A stretch of 64,000 bases of DNA from Gorsachius magnificus (lineage: Eukaryota > Chordata > Aves > Pelecaniformes > Ardeidae). Where the stretch lies: NCBI GenBank assembly GCA_034008185.1, contig CM067086.1, positions 39,264,507 through 39,328,506 of the forward strand. Direction: 5' to 3'. Shown one piece after another: positions 11,882-26,317 of the stretch (its first letter is position 1; each line of letters starts with the position of its first letter). The notes under the pieces are model-generated. The model worked only from the letters and a program-made list of their open reading frames with translations, was not told the origin of the DNA and searched no databases. The position numbers were made by a program, and so were the translations under genes.

Positions 11882-14877
11882 CTGCGGAAAAAACAGCAGG
11901 TTTGGGATCTTTCTCCGCCTGCAAGGGAATATATTATTATGAAACCACCAAACTCTTTTTTTGGGTTGTCAGCTTCCTTATTAATGTTCCACTGAAGTTA
12001 TGATTTAGTCAAGAACTAGGAGAAAAAAAATCTTCAATCACCCAAGCTTTTTTATAGTTAGTGGAAGAAAGGGACACTTCGACATCTAAATGTCATCTTG
12101 GCCTGAGTTACCTGCTGAAAAACCTACAGAAGTAAACCTCCAAGGAATGTTACCTTTTGTAAATAGTCTTATACTTTCTTTATACACTTACATTTGGGGT
12201 TATCTGCTTTAGTAGGTTAAAAAACAAAGTAGGTAGTTCAAAAGAGAGGTATTGAACTCTGAGAGGAGAATCTGAATAACAATCTATGCCACTATTAGAA
12301 TCACTACCGACAACTTCCCAAAGCACTGTATTTCTTTGGAACTATAACCATGTCTTAGAAAGCTTTTAAATTTACATCCCGGTTCAAGGGTTTTGGTTTA
12401 GAACCAGAAATTTATCTTCTGCTGAATTTTCCTTCTTCACAGCTTCCGTTCCATTTTATGTGTCTCAAACACAAAGAAAATCCTCAAGATATGAAATGAA
12501 AAATTCCACATCATGCTTTGAGTACTTTTCTCTCCAGCAATCTGTTTCTTAACATAATGCAAGCACACACAAATGGAGTCAAAGCCAGTCTGGTGTCCAG
12601 AATGAAATAGAAACCAAGACACAATTCTGCAATACCAGCTACAGTCTCACAGGTGTGAAAGTGATCTGTCGAAATTGCCCTATGAATACTTGAAAAATGA
12701 ATGGGGACAGTGAACCTGAAAGGGCTCACAAGAGATGTTGAATCCTTTTTGACCTTAGGCTACAGTCTTGTCAGTCCCCTCTCTATAGAAAATTAAAAGT
12801 GCAATTAACTCCTAGACCTTCAAAACCTCACAGGTTTCAGAATAATAATAATTAGTTGTACTTTTCTGGGAAGAAAAGTTATAGTCACAGACTATGGAAA
12901 AAATTATATGCAGGTGGGCTGCCATAATTCAAGAATTTGACTTCATTTAGCACAGGAAGCTGAGGGTGTGAAAACATTAATGCTGACACACTATCCAGAT
13001 GGCTAGTTTACCATGTGCAAGAAGACAGTACGGCAGTGATTATGCTGGAGCCAAAAATTACACGTGGAGATGGAACAAACTTCAAAAAGTCAGTCTCTTA
13101 AATGTGCCATTATACAAATTAATCTAAACTGATATGTTCATCTATTGCCCTACTAAAATATTACTGGTAGAATATTACAGACAAGCTGTTCTGAAAACCA
13201 AGAAATTTTTTTATTGCTATTTTTGTGATGCCTGAGATGCTCCATCACAACCTTTTTTGTACATCCATTCTTCATAGTCTTGTATGAGAGTCAGCCTATG
13301 CACTTGAAATACATGGATGCGTGTTACAATGAACATAGCTGGTGAAGTGAATATTAGCACATTTTAATAGGCTTTCTAAAGCATGGGAATTGGGTTACTT
13401 AGGGAGCGAGAGAAGGAATCTTAAAGGAATTTACAGCTTCCTATAATCTGTACAAATCTGATATGAGCTAACTGGAAGTTCCAATATTGAGAAAAATTAT
13501 CTTCTCTTTGGTCAGGAAATATTTTCATACTCAAATGAGTAGTATATTTCAGTTACCTGTTTCAAAAACTTAGATTTTTTTTTTAGTTAATTTTGGCTAT
13601 TCTAAAAAGTCATTGCACTGAAGCATTAACTTTGAAAATATTTGCCAGAATTGTTCTTAGAAAATTTTGAAAATTCTGAATTTCTAGAAATCACTCCCTA
13701 GCATTAATGGTGGGAACGTGAATTGCTTTATTTTTGTTTATGCAGATCACCTTTTCAAACAAGGCTTTATTTGCTTTGATAAGGTACTGTGTTCCTGCAG
13801 CAGAGGTAGTAAAGAATAAATCCCCACAACTGACATAGCTGAAAGTAGTAGGCAGAGTGATCTACTATCTAGGAAGTCTGAACAACTATCTTTGGTATAT
13901 GATCTTGAAAAATTAGTTTTTTCTCCTTTCTTTTCTGACTGTTCTGTTATTCATAGCATGTAAGTGCTTTGACTCAAAGATTTCCTTTTGCTCTGTGCTT
14001 TTATAGCACTCAACTCGATGGGGCTCCAATCCCTATTGAGGCTCGACAAATAATCAGAGTACACAATAAAATATTTTTCTCTGTAAATATATGTTTGAAA
14101 AACAAGGAAAACTCTCTTACCAATGTAAATGATATGCTATCAGGATATAACATAGCTTTGTCTGATGCAGCTCAAAACATCTGAATTTTGAGTTGAAATT
14201 TAGTTATGTGTGAAGCGCAATTTCATCACATGGTAGCTTATCTGAAAAATGCTGTGAGCAGATTTTGTGGAACAGGTTTCACTTTATGAGGAGACTGAAA
14301 TGCGTAGTGCTGAACATGCGCTGGAGAGTTTGTTTTCAAAATAAACCCCCAATTTTATTAGAAAGGTCTATGGTTGTCCTGCAGATTTTAAGAATTTTAC
14401 AAAATGTTTGTCCACCCAAAGCAAGATGGTTCACTTAAATAATCTCACTAGAAACTCATGCAGCAACCATAGCACTGAAAACCCTGTGGACAGGTCAATT
14501 TCCTTAGCTTGCTTCATTACGGGTAGGTACATGCAATCTTCCTTTTATCCCTTGAATGGTGCAATTGTGTGTATACAACGGATGGTGCTATTTGATATTG
14601 TTTTCCTTTCAGACCATACTATTCCATTTCTGTTTTAAAGAACAAAAAAATGTTTTCTCAAAGTTCTTCTGCTAACATTTCTATTTATTTATTTTTATTT
14701 GTTTTATAGTAGAGATAAGAGTAATATCACCCATTTTCAAGACTGAAATGAGGCAAAGCGAATTTGGATTAAAGTTAATTTTGGTGTTTTGTTGGCACTG
14801 CCTATCATGGTGTCCAACAGTGTTTCCTTGTTACCATGTATTTCTTCATTGGTTTCTGTACCTGGTTTGTTGATCAC

Positions 14878-14980
14878 TTAGAATATAAGCTTCTTGGGGC
14901 GTGGATCACCATTTTTTCTGTCAGTGCAGAACTAAGTGTAATGTGATTCTAGTACATGACATTTAGAACAGCATTTAGTC
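14878..14980 (+). repeat. ancient MIR/L2-like tail relic
   Basis: The stretch starting ttagaatataagcttcttgg matches the well-known amniote block 'ttagaatgtaagctctttggggcaggga', followed by a diverged continuation through a ttctgt block, a region corresponding to 'cagcacctagcacaatgg', and tctagtacatgac. By eye about two thirds of bases match. It is a non-mobile fossil fragment whose precise family I cannot fix. Confidence 0.45.
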
Positions 14981-17900
14981 AAGGAATTGAAATTAGAAGA
15001 AATTGATGTCTCCTTGTTCTTGGAAATGGCTAAAACTGTTTTAGTTTAATTGTTTCAGAATTATCAGCCTAAATTAGACAGTCAGCATGAAAAATTACAG
15101 CCTAAACCAGTGAGTCTGGCAAAGTTACAATTAACTGAAAGCAACCACATAAGGAAAAATGTCAAGCAACTCTGAAAATAGGTCTCGTATGCCTCATCAA
15201 TAATGGGACAATGCAACCATTGAGGCCAACTGTTTAGTAGACACATATTCTAAAGAAAACTTTAAAATTGAAAAAAAAAAAAAAAAAGCTCCTGTGTTTG
15301 CCGGAGATCAGTTTCTCAATTCTGGTATGGGCATTTGCACGCACTTAATGAATGACTTTTTGGAAGTTTCCTCAATAGTTTTCCAAGGTTTTTCTATGGT
15401 GAAATGAATGCTATTCTCTGTTTTCTACACAAATGCCAGTAGATTGTCACGCAACCTTTTGTCATTAAATTTGAGTAGAACCACTGTTGGAAAAATTCCT
15501 CTAATTTGTGAAAGTCAGATCACATGGGCCTAACCTGATTGAGACCCATGAAAGTGTCTGGGTTACCCTAACAGAAACCAAGGCTGTTTGCTGACCGTAA
15601 ACAGGAGAGGGAGCTCCAGAGATGCAAGAGTTACTCATAATGTTTTATTTGGTAATATAGGCAATTCAGAGATATTTAATTTACATGAAGAAAATGCCAC
15701 TAGAGGCTTTGAGTTAAATATCAGACACATGACAGACGTCTTGTCTTGGAGAGTTATCTGATTTTGTTTTGTTTTCATGTGCTTTGTGAAATCTTCCCAT
15801 AAACCACTCTTGCCATTCAGAGCTTGAGTGTTACCAGAGTCTAAAAAGCTACTCACTGCACTGCTCTATAATTGCTGCTTGTATTGAGTAACTGTGGGTA
15901 TCATTAGAAGCATAATATTAATTGACATGTGTACCACACTGAAGTCCACAATGTTTTTCTGTAATGGAAAAATGAAACAGCTACATTGTTCTAAATACCC
16001 TATATGGTAAATTGTTCGATATTGACTTTTTTGTGGCCAGGCAGTGTTTCTTGAAGATCCTTAAACCTAAATGTTTTTTATAGTAATCATGGTTGCTCCT
16101 CTCTGCTGTTTATTTCATATTCAGGGCTAAAGTGTATTTGCTAGTTCACGAAGCTGACATATAGAGCAGGAAGAAAATTAGATGAGTTACTACTTCTTTG
16201 CCACAAGAGTAGATCATAAAGGAGTTGCATAATGGAGAATGTTGAACTCCTCTCATCTGACCTTTCCTTTAGTTTGGTGAAAGCTCTCATTCTAAGTTAA
16301 CATGATTACTTCTTTGTGTTCTTTACTGTAACTTTTGGACATATTGTATTTTACAAATCATAATTTTGATTAGTCATCAGTTTTTCAGGAATAAGTAGGA
16401 ACAGGTTGCTTTCAGGGACCTTCTATGTAATGCAAGAAATGATAAAGGAAAGTGTGAAGGCAAAAATAATTTAAAAAAAATGTTCTGTGCCTTTTGTCAA
16501 TGTAATATATTTTATATATTTGAACTTTCAGTGAAATTCATACTGGAATGTGGCCACCAAACTATTCTGTGCGCCATTCTATTTTCACAGATCTAATATA
16601 AAATGCGGAGGAAAAGCAAAGTGTGACAAGGTGGGAATTTCAGTAAAATATTGATGTAAGGAGTCTTGAGGAAAGGTGAGCTGTAGGATCAGAAAAGCCT
16701 GATATTAAGTAGCTTTTTGGAATGACATTCTAACTGGACCAATGTTTACGTGTCCCCCTGTCAAAGTCTAGGACTTCTTATGAATTATGGATTAGTTCAT
16801 TCTTCTGAAAAGAGGATTGGGTGGATCCTATCTCTCCATATTGGCTTTACACATAAAACTTCCTGAAAAACATGTTGAGAATTGGTTTAGATGTAATGTC
16901 ACAGAAGATTTTAGTTTCATGGCTATTTTTCTGTTTTACAAGACATGAAGTTGTTAAGCTTAAGGGCAGCAGGTATCTGACTCGAACAGAATTCTTTACG
17001 TAAAATCAACAAGTGTTATTTACAAATAGACTATGTTAAATCTATGGAGTAAATGGAGATGGTGTGTCTGTATCAAAGAACACTGTATATATGAAGATCT
17101 GTCATTATTATTCACTTCACTTTCTAAGTAGTCAATTTTGCATGACTGTTCAGGAAACTAAACTGAATTAGCCCTTTTGACCTCGAGTCTTACACAGTTA
17201 AATATTTATGAAACATCAGAACATGATAGTGGCTATTATGGCTCCTCAATTTTAGCAATTAATTTTATTGACAGAACAATAAGGACTGCTTCTTTATCAG
17301 TGTGGCAACATCATAATTCAGTTTCTACTTGTTTAACAAAAAACAAACCAAGCCACTGCATCTTGCTTATGTGAAATGGGCAACCTCCATCCTGATACAG
17401 CTCTACTAAAAAGCCATGTGAGGCCATGTATGTATTTCACCATATGTGAGACTGTCATGTTATAGTACAAGTTATGCTTTCTTTCTCAACACATTAAAGA
17501 TAATCAATATATTTTTTAAAAGCACACAATCATTCTCTAAATCAATCAAAAACTTTTTCATGCCATTTCATTTCCTTAAGTTAACTCTCTCTAACCATTC
17601 TACTGTTATGTTTTGATTTTACTCAGCACATTGAATGCTGTGTTTTGTTTTAAACAGATGTGACTTTGAGTGCGCTGGAGAACAATTTATGCATTAGACT
17701 CAGAATTTTAAATGAACATGCCCTCTAATGATTTCCTCAGTCTAAGCAGACACTTAAAAAGTGACACTGAAACCAAGAAAAATTACTTAAAGGATCAGTT
17801 ACATCTAAAATGATGAAATCAATAACAATATTTTCTCTGGGATTCTTTCTCTTCGATAAGCAAAATCTTTACTTAAGTTAAAAGCCACATTAAAATTTAA

Positions 17901-19011
17901 TCACAATCTGTGTGCTTTAGCAATTGATAATTTCTGGACATCTGTCTTCTGTTTTGTTAAAGTCTTGTATTCCTTCTGGTTTTGTCTTGTCTTTTCATAG
18001 CAAGATTAGGTACATTTGAAGTTTTCAAAAAATTGAGAAGGTTTTATAATTTAGGCTAGAAAATGTCATGACCTGTAAGCTCTTGTCTTCTTTCTTTACA
18101 CACATAATTCTTAACCATAGTATATAAAAAAGCAAATTATAACCTCAAAATAATAATGTTGCAAGATAATAAATATATTAGCTCTAATATGACCAACCAA
18201 CAAGATTATTTTTTTTCAATTTATATGTATTAATTCTATTACAAGCTATTTTATCTTTCTAAGTGTTTTTCTGCTACATCTTGGATATTTTTAGCAATAA
18301 CTTGGCCTTACAGTAGCAAAAGCATAGGAATGATGTTAATTACATTTGTACGTGTTTCTGAAAACTTTTGCCTTTGGAAGGATAAAAGCTGAAGTGTTAA
18401 GATGACATATTTCATAATCTAAGAGCAGATTTTATCGGAACAACTATGGTGCTTGCTGCTGTCCCTTGCTTCCTCTCCACCTAATTTCTCAGAGGAGGAG
18501 AATAAAGAAAGATTATCTTTCACAGAACTTCCTCTGATTACGGCTCCACTCTCTGATCACCTAACATGTCTGCAGAGACTTGCAGTGATAATGTAGTATT
18601 TATTATAGGGGGACTATTTAGGAAAATCAATATGTTCAATGTAGGCTGTGCATTTAAGTCTTGAAGGCTGAAATAGCTGACATAGTGGTCATACTATAGT
18701 GGCTTGTGGTAAAACATTTTTCACTCTATTTCAGTGTGCTTGAGTTAATCAATAAGGTTAACTACATTTGTGAGGATCAGGGTCAATAAAATTTGTACTT
18801 GTTCAATATCAGAAGTAATGTAAGTGCTTGTATTTACTTTTGTCATACTTTGCATCAGCTGCTAATTAATTAAACTTCTGCTAAAATTAATAAATAAGTA
18901 ATAATTAGATACACACATTAAAAAACATAATTCAAGAAGCAGCAGATTGCTGTTTCTTGAAAATATAAGTATCCATATAGTATGTCAATTAAGAAAAAAA
19001 CCTGAAATATT
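14981..19011. other. AT-rich unique DNA, no gene seen
   Basis: Contains a 17-base A run at 15271-15287. No recognisable gene, LINE, LTR or DNA transposon. The short frames at 15635-15856 (minus) and 17177-17374 (plus) have no motif and are within chance length. Confidence 0.65.
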
Positions 19012-19074
19012 CCAAATATGTCCACAATATGTCCAAATATGTCTGCAATATGTCCAAATGTATGCACAATATTA
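19012..19074. repeat. 21-bp tandem repeat, three copies
   Basis: Three adjacent units at 19012-19032, 19033-19053 and 19054-19074, each exactly 21 bp and opening with ccaaat. The first two differ at two positions (ccac versus ctgc in the middle). The third is more diverged. Each unit holds two aatatg-like half sites, so the array could equally be described as an about 10.5-bp alternating repeat. Confidence 0.85.
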
Positions 19075-22000
19075 CAAATTTCAGACTATTGCATATTTTA
19101 GCATATATAGAGTTTAGAATCTGTACATTAAAGATGATTATTCTGAAATTGTTGGAATTTTCTACACCGATTTTTAAAAGAAAATTAGTTGATTTTTAAA
19201 TTTATTTTATGCATTAAACATCTGGATGTTACATCATAAGATTTTTTTAGCTATAATTTATAATAACATTTTCTCCAGTCTTGAGAACTGAAAATTACCA
19301 AAATTTTTGCAATTCTTCTGATGTGCTTTTTAGGTACCTTAAAACTGCGTCAAAAATTATTTTCAGTTTTTAAATTACCATTTCACTTGTAGCATGTTTT
19401 AAAATATATTCTCCTGTCTTATTTGTAGGAACCCTGAACATTTTCTCCTTTCTTTCAACTGTTGCTGTTGACAATATTTCGGTTTTGTGTTTTGGAGAAG
19501 TGTTATTTTGTCAACCATCTTGTTTCTTTTATTAATAGACATCATACTTTTTCTACTACTGAATAGGATACATACAAGTGAAAATCTTTTTTAGAACAGA
19601 ATCAGTAATTGTAAATACTGTATATTTATTAGGCACTAGAAGAATGGGGAATGTTGTTTCTTGAGGGCTGATATCTCCCAGTTTTATTTCAAGCATGCAT
19701 TCTTTGTGGGATTGAAACCTATATAATCATGCCCTAACTACTCCCATTTAGGTTCACTGTTTTAGTTTTTTTCCCTAATGCTAACACTTTCTCTTTAAGT
19801 AAGTCTTATGTGTTTTATGGTGTTACTTTCCTCTTAATATCTATGAAGTTTGCTAATATTTACAAGATCTTTGCTTTTTTACTCAATAAATCTATATCAT
19901 ATTATCAGTTTACATTTTCAAACATAAACACAAACATATATGCTAAATGATTCATGAATACAAATACTTTCCCTTCTTGTCTTTTTTAAAGAGTTAAAGA
20001 GACTAAATCGTTTCAAATGAATGCACTAACTGTCTGCTTTTCTGAAAGCAAAAGCCAAATGAGTGGTTAAAAATATTGCAAGTTTGAAAATGCAAATGGT
20101 GTTATCCAAATATGCAGCCATATGTCCACAAGACACTCATTTTTTGGAAAATTTGTAAGGCTTTGAAGAAAAAATATATTTAGAGATTCACGGCCCTGCT
20201 CCCCCCACCCCCTAAATGTAATTAGAAAACAACCACATTAAAATGAAATGTCAATAGTACTAGTAGTGCTGACTTTATTATATGTTACATATTTTTCTCA
20301 TAGTAGCACAATTGCTATACTGAATCCAAATGCTTTAATATGCTATAAAATTCTGTATAAAGATGAGATACTTCTTCATAAAGCATTTTATTTTCTAACA
20401 GCTATTTTTTCTGAACACCTGAGGAGCTAATAGAAGTTCTTCAGGCTTAGATGCTCCCCAAACTTTAACATAAATTAGTTTGTGTAATTTATGCTGCGAA
20501 GTTTGTCTAACGTTTAAGCAACTTTGCTCTGCTGATCACAGCATCAGTAACAATAGGGGATATGAGGCCAAATCCAAGTGGTTAAACCCCTAACAGGAAA
20601 ATATCAATTAATCTTTTTCAATGGAGTTGAAGTATGGGTAATCCTCTCATTAAATAGTTTGAACTTTTCTCCCAGTAAACAAAAGAGGGATAATGAGTGA
20701 TGTGGTCTGACTTGTTTACATGGAGAATCTTCAAGAGGCTTAGGCTCAGCTTCTCAACACAGGGTTCTTCATAGTCACTTGTCACTAATTGCCCTTTTTA
20801 AAGACATTTGTGTCAGTTCAGAAATTCCAAAAAGAAAAAGTTTTCTGTTTTGAAGAATGATAATGAAAAATGCTAATATTTTTATCTGGTACACATTAAT
20901 TTCTTTGTTTGGAAAATTCTTCTCCCAATTCGTTAGTTAATGTTATTTTATAACTTGTTAGTAACCTTAAAAAAACCTACTGCATTATGTTTCAGTGATG
21001 GCTTAAATATTTTAGGTAAATACAGGTCTTGAAGAAATCCTTCAGGGTAGTTCATTTTGATTTGAAATATGAACAGAAAAAAAGATATTTTCTGGTTTAG
21101 TTCTTTTACATAAACCCACTATATTTTCAGAAGTACAAATGTAATTTACAATATCTTTTTTACTGGCCTGCTTCTCAAACCCAGGCTCAGAGGTCTGGAT
21201 TTTGATTTAGCTTTGACTAAGAATTCAGATAGAATCAGCCAAGCGCGTTTAGTTCTCTAATGCCCTTTCATTGTTCCTCCCGAGACACATTCTCCATCGG
21301 TAAGCTCGGTTATCTTGGAACTAGATGAAGTGTTTTAGTATGCAGATATCAGAACCAATTCAGAAACAGTAAGGTTGAGAAATTTCAGTAGGGCTTTGCT
21401 GTGACAATTCAGAACATCAGAGCCAGGATCTGATCATACCAGGCACAGAATATAAATGCAACTTTATAATGATTTCTTCTTCAGCTGCTTCTGATACTCT
21501 TAAAGAAAAAAAGTTATGGTACAGGGTGCCAGGGATACTAAACCTTTTACAAAACAAAGAGCTTCTATTTCCTATTTCCTCTAATATTTCTATTTTCAGC
21601 TTTAAAAAAAAAATTAAATCAAGCAAAGAAATATACTCTGGCCAATATTTTTTCATTAGAAGGAGAACAAAGCTTTTAGTATAGCAAAAAAAAAAAAGAT
21701 ACATAGTTTTGTTTGCAATGAGGATTGCTATGATAAAGGGGAAGTTTGATTCCAAAGAAGTTTCTCATTTCTTGCCATTTTCACACAGAGAATTTGAGGC
21801 CAGCATATTTTACATGTTTCATTTAACAATACTGTGCTAATGAAAATTAAATCACTTGGGGGGAGCCCATGTCATGCTTTCACAGAAGAATTCAGTGGGT
21901 GAATTCATTAGAAGTCCCAGCTCCCTGTACTGTAAACCAAATCCTGAATTTGCCTGCTTAGATCAGGAAATTGTTTGTTTCGTTTCCATCTGTTATCTCT

Positions 22001-25000
22001 ACTTGATGAGGGTTTTTGCTGGGGCAATGTTTCTCCAAATACATCTGAGTGTCTCTGACAAGTCATCAAAATCCTGCACATAAAGCAAACTATGTGTAAG
22101 TATAAATAGAGGGGGAAAAAAAAAAGGAACAGAAAGGGAAGGACAGACAATATATTCCTTAAAAATATTTATTACCTTCCAGGGAGATGCAGGAAGGGAT
22201 TTTTGAGGAACAGTCCTGGTGACCAGGCTGTTCTAAGAGCTCTGGAGCCGGCTCTCCTCAACTCTGTTTTCAAAGGTGTATTGGGGCAGTTACTCTTGCA
22301 GCTTAGGTTTGACTAATTCTTCTGAATTTCTTAGAAATGTTTAGTATACTGTGTTAATAGGTGAAGAGAACTTAACCCTTATATGGATTATAATTTTTGA
22401 TATTTCTTCTTTAGTAATGAACCAAAGCTCAGCAGTGTTACCTCCACTGTCCAGAAACACTGCAACATTTGCCTAGAGAATGCAGTTTCCTTGATGGTGT
22501 TCTTACTGATAGAGAAGAATAAGCATTTAAGTTTAAAAAAAAAAATAATTAAAAAAAAGTCACAGCTGTTGTTTACATAGAGACAGGAGCAAAATACGGA
22601 GAACACAATTCTTGCTATAAAAGTAAACATGAATATTCATTATCTGACCAGGCAAATCTTATTGTCTGAAATGCTGTAGTTTATGAAAAAAGGTCATGAT
22701 CTTCTGTTTCATGACATTTGGATGATCAATGGTCACCTAAAATAGGCTTCAGCTTCCCCTGTCTATTCCATCTAAACAGAAAATTTGTCCTGAATTGTCT
22801 TTGAATTTTGCAAGACAAAATATACATTTCCCTGTTACTGCAACAGTAGCAGCCCTGATGGAGAAGCTTTTTCTTTTCGTCTTCTTCTTCCATACACCTT
22901 AATCACAATAGATTGTGGTTATTTGGCCTGTGTTTGAGTGCAATTTAATTCATTTTAATGATTAACAGAAGAGTGCGCATTTTCAGAGACCAGTCCTTGT
23001 ATTAAGAACAAAGCTACTTAGATAGGAGAGTGCAGAACTTCTGAATTTTGTGAAGACTTTTTACATGTGATTTATATACATACGTTTAAATGTAAGTAGG
23101 AATATTTGAATTGGCTTTAATGAACATCATATAAAGATACTTCTGTTATTTAAGTAAAAGTCAGACATCTCCCTCTGTGCCTTGTCTTTCATCAACTGTC
23201 ACATCACCTCCTTGAACTGCTGGTGTAACTTGAAGATCTCTTGCAACCAGAAACTATATGTGCTGTCCTCCTAATACAGTTTTGTTCACTTTCTGTTAGT
23301 TGGAGTCACTGATACCTGTACTCAATTTAAAGGAAAAAAAAAGCAAACAAAATTGTATCAGATTCAAGAATTACATTAATAAGAATTGGTCTGATGGTTG
23401 TGGGAGTCACAGTCTCTGAGCTGGCTAGCTGGGCATTTAGCCTGGAATTTACCTACATATAATCCTCTATAGAAATGAAGAACTAAATATTTACATCACA
23501 ATGCAATATCTGATATTTAATAAAAGTCTGGAAACTCCTTAAGGGCTCAGCCACAGTGGATTTACTACTGCTTGGTAAGTGGCTATGTGCATTCCAGCTA
23601 TGATTGTAGTGCCTGTTGACCTGTGTATTCAGTGAAAGAAGTTTAAGTTGAATTACCTCACAACTGCCATGAATTTAGATTGAATTTAGATTGGTGTTTT
23701 CTTACATGTATCAATTGATGTGCATTAACTCGTTAAGCTACAGAAACTTAGTTTCTGAGTGGTCTGAGACCCAAAACTCTGCAAATACTAGCAAATACTT
23801 TTGTAATGGTTACATAGATGTTGCACGTGTGGATTTTTTTAATCCTTGACTAATGCTGATAAAGGCTTAGTGGGATTTTAAAATTAGGCGTTATCTTTGC
23901 CTGTTTGGTATTTGACTTGACAACAGAATAACATCTACCCAGCACTTTAGAATATCTGAGTAGTCATCTAGCTACGTAGTTAGACACCTTACATTCTTGG
24001 TATCAAGTTCTTAACTATAGTTACTTTTTTGAACAGAGATACAGCTTTTAATTTTCAGTGTGTTTTCTGTTCTAAGTCACTTCAGACCTTTTCAAAATAC
24101 ACCATCTCGGTTGCAGGACATGTTCTTAATGAAACTGCTTACCATCATGACTCTTCTAGGGCTTTACTGTAAAAACCTAAAATCAATATTAGAAGAGTTT
24201 AATTTGCTTTTTAACTGAAAAACACTGATGGTTGTCTAAATAAAAGTATATGCCCCCTTCCAAGTTCTCTTAAAAACTTAAAACATAAAATTCAAGGTCC
24301 AGCAAAATGGAGAAGAAAGATGCAGAGGTGAAGGCCATTTTCCCTCTTTTGGCAGCTCTAATGTGTAATTTCACCCTGAATTAACATAAAGACATTTATA
24401 TATTGCAGTAGTATTATAGTATGAAAACCTAAATGGAAAAGAGCTTCTATGGGCATTATCTTCTTTCTCTCTTATACATTACATGAAAGAAGAATGCATT
24501 CCCCAAGAGAAAGGGAAGATATCTTGAAGGAAGTAATTTAGAAGATAAGTTTCTTGAGAAAGGTAATTCCTAGCAGAAGACAGTGTCCAGTTCTCTGAGA
24601 GGATAACTGAATTTTTCTTCTTTCATAGATATGGCAAATCAAACAAATCAAACTATTTGTTACTTTATTGCTTCTCTTGTAAAATAAGGTCAACAATAGT
24701 AAATATACGTCAAAGTTATAGTAGACTAATGTACTAAATAGAAAATGCATAGGATCCTCACAAGGAAAGTGCAAGGCAATGAGAGAACAATGAATGATAT
24801 TTGGAGTGACACAGAATTGAATTGTACAGTGGGAAGGGAAGTAGTGAAGGAAGATATTTTCATGGCGTGGTGCCAGTAGGCACTTCTGATCCATGGCCTA
24901 TTTTCATTTATCTTTCTTCCAAGAAAACATGCAATCTCATTCAATACCATCAGCATGGGAGGAAGTGTATTGTTTAGATAAACACGTAATTGTAAGATTT

Positions 25001-26285
25001 CCTCTACTCTGAAATGAAGCAAGTGAATTTCACTCCAAATTTACCAGGTAAAAATCTTATAGTATTTATGGATACAGTAAAACCAGACTAGGAAGGGGAG
25101 TGAAGTATTTCTGTTTGTTCTGCTGGCTGTTGGAAAGATTCATAGTCCTCCTTTTGTGAAAGTTTGGAAAGAGATCTTGAGCTGCTATTATGGGAAAAGA
25201 TCCTTTCCAAACATTCTTTGTGGCCCTAAGTATAGCATATGTCTGAAGACAGTGTTCAAGGAATGGATGCCAGTGGTGCTGAACTGAAACCGTGCAGGAT
25301 AGTGGGTTGTAAACCCTGTGGGATTATCAGACTGGGAATCAAGAGAATGGTGTTTTGTTCTGAGTTCTGCCTGCCTGGGATTCACACCATGAGAATAAAA
25401 TTTAAGTGGGTTGGTCCTCCTGCAAACAAAATGCTGTATCATCTGAATTATTTGGATAATGAATAAGTCTGATTACTCTTTTGATTGATAAACCCCATTA
25501 CTGTGTAACACATGATCCAAAGTAAGAGAAACACATGGCACCCCATAGTAAAAAGTAAGTATTCCTTATCATCTTCAGCACTATGAGAGTAAAAATAATA
25601 ATAAACATCTTGGATATAATGGTTCAAGATATTCTTTATGCTAATTTTTATATGGATATGATACCCATTTGTTATATAGTGGTGATTGATACAAGAAACA
25701 AATAATGTAACTTGTGGTAATGATTTAAAGTGATTTAGGGTTCTGCATAATCAGATGCTGAGAACTTATTTGAAAAATTACAGTGGGAACTAGGAAGAGA
25801 ACACTGAAAAACCTTTCATCTTGTAACAAAAGGAGAGTCTCCTAGTATGTCCCAGCTCCAGTCAGCCTGTGCTTCAGACTTAAAAAAGTAGAAAATGGGA
25901 CGGTAAAGAGAATCCACTACATTGTAAATGTAGTCAGTGAGAGCACATGATTGTATTGTTGTGATGTATGTGGGCAACCTGGTTGGCTTTCCTAGATCCT
26001 AGAAGCCTCTTCCTTTGCATCCTCTTACTCATTTATTAGAAAGAAGAAAAAAACCAGCTATATCTGTACTTTTTAACAATCTAGAAATGTAGAGCTTTTT
26101 GTATGTTTGCAGTGTTTGGATATTGCATTAGAGATGTTATAATCACACTCACCTAAATATGTGCTAATCTAATATATAATTTTTGGAGTTTGCACTTTCA
26201 CCCGTCCCATTATAGACCCGTTTCTTCCCCCTGTACTAAGCCATTGAACTGATTCTTATGAAAATCTAAACACAGTATCTGGAGA

Positions 26286-26286
26286 T

Positions 26287-26317
<31 letters not shown>
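26286..26317. repeat. AC then AT microsatellite
   Basis: An uninterrupted AC run of about eleven units passes directly into about five AT units. It is the longest dinucleotide repeat in the window and probably length-variable. Confidence 0.92.

Larger units (their letters stand above)
11260..14877. other. AT-rich DNA with one exon-like patch, otherwise no gene
   Basis: Apart from the exon-like segment at 11704-11881 and the adjoining 60-bp-spaced repeat, I see no gene or mobile element. The overlapping minus-strand frames at 12437-12729 and the plus-strand frame at 13969-14184 are within chance length and have no recognisable motif. Confidence 0.55.

Noticed and set aside
13969..14184. Plus-strand frame preceded by an acceptor-like ttttatag
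   Set aside because: Weak acceptor, no donor at a sensible position, and the peptide becomes asparagine- and lysine-rich with no motif.
22095..22112. TATA-box-like tataaatagagg
   Set aside because: No initiator, GC-rich proximal promoter, exon or open frame follows it in a sensible position. Such matches are common in AT-rich DNA.
24538..25022. 118- and 98-codon overlapping minus-strand frames
   Set aside because: They overlap each other in different frames, show no motif and have chance-like composition.
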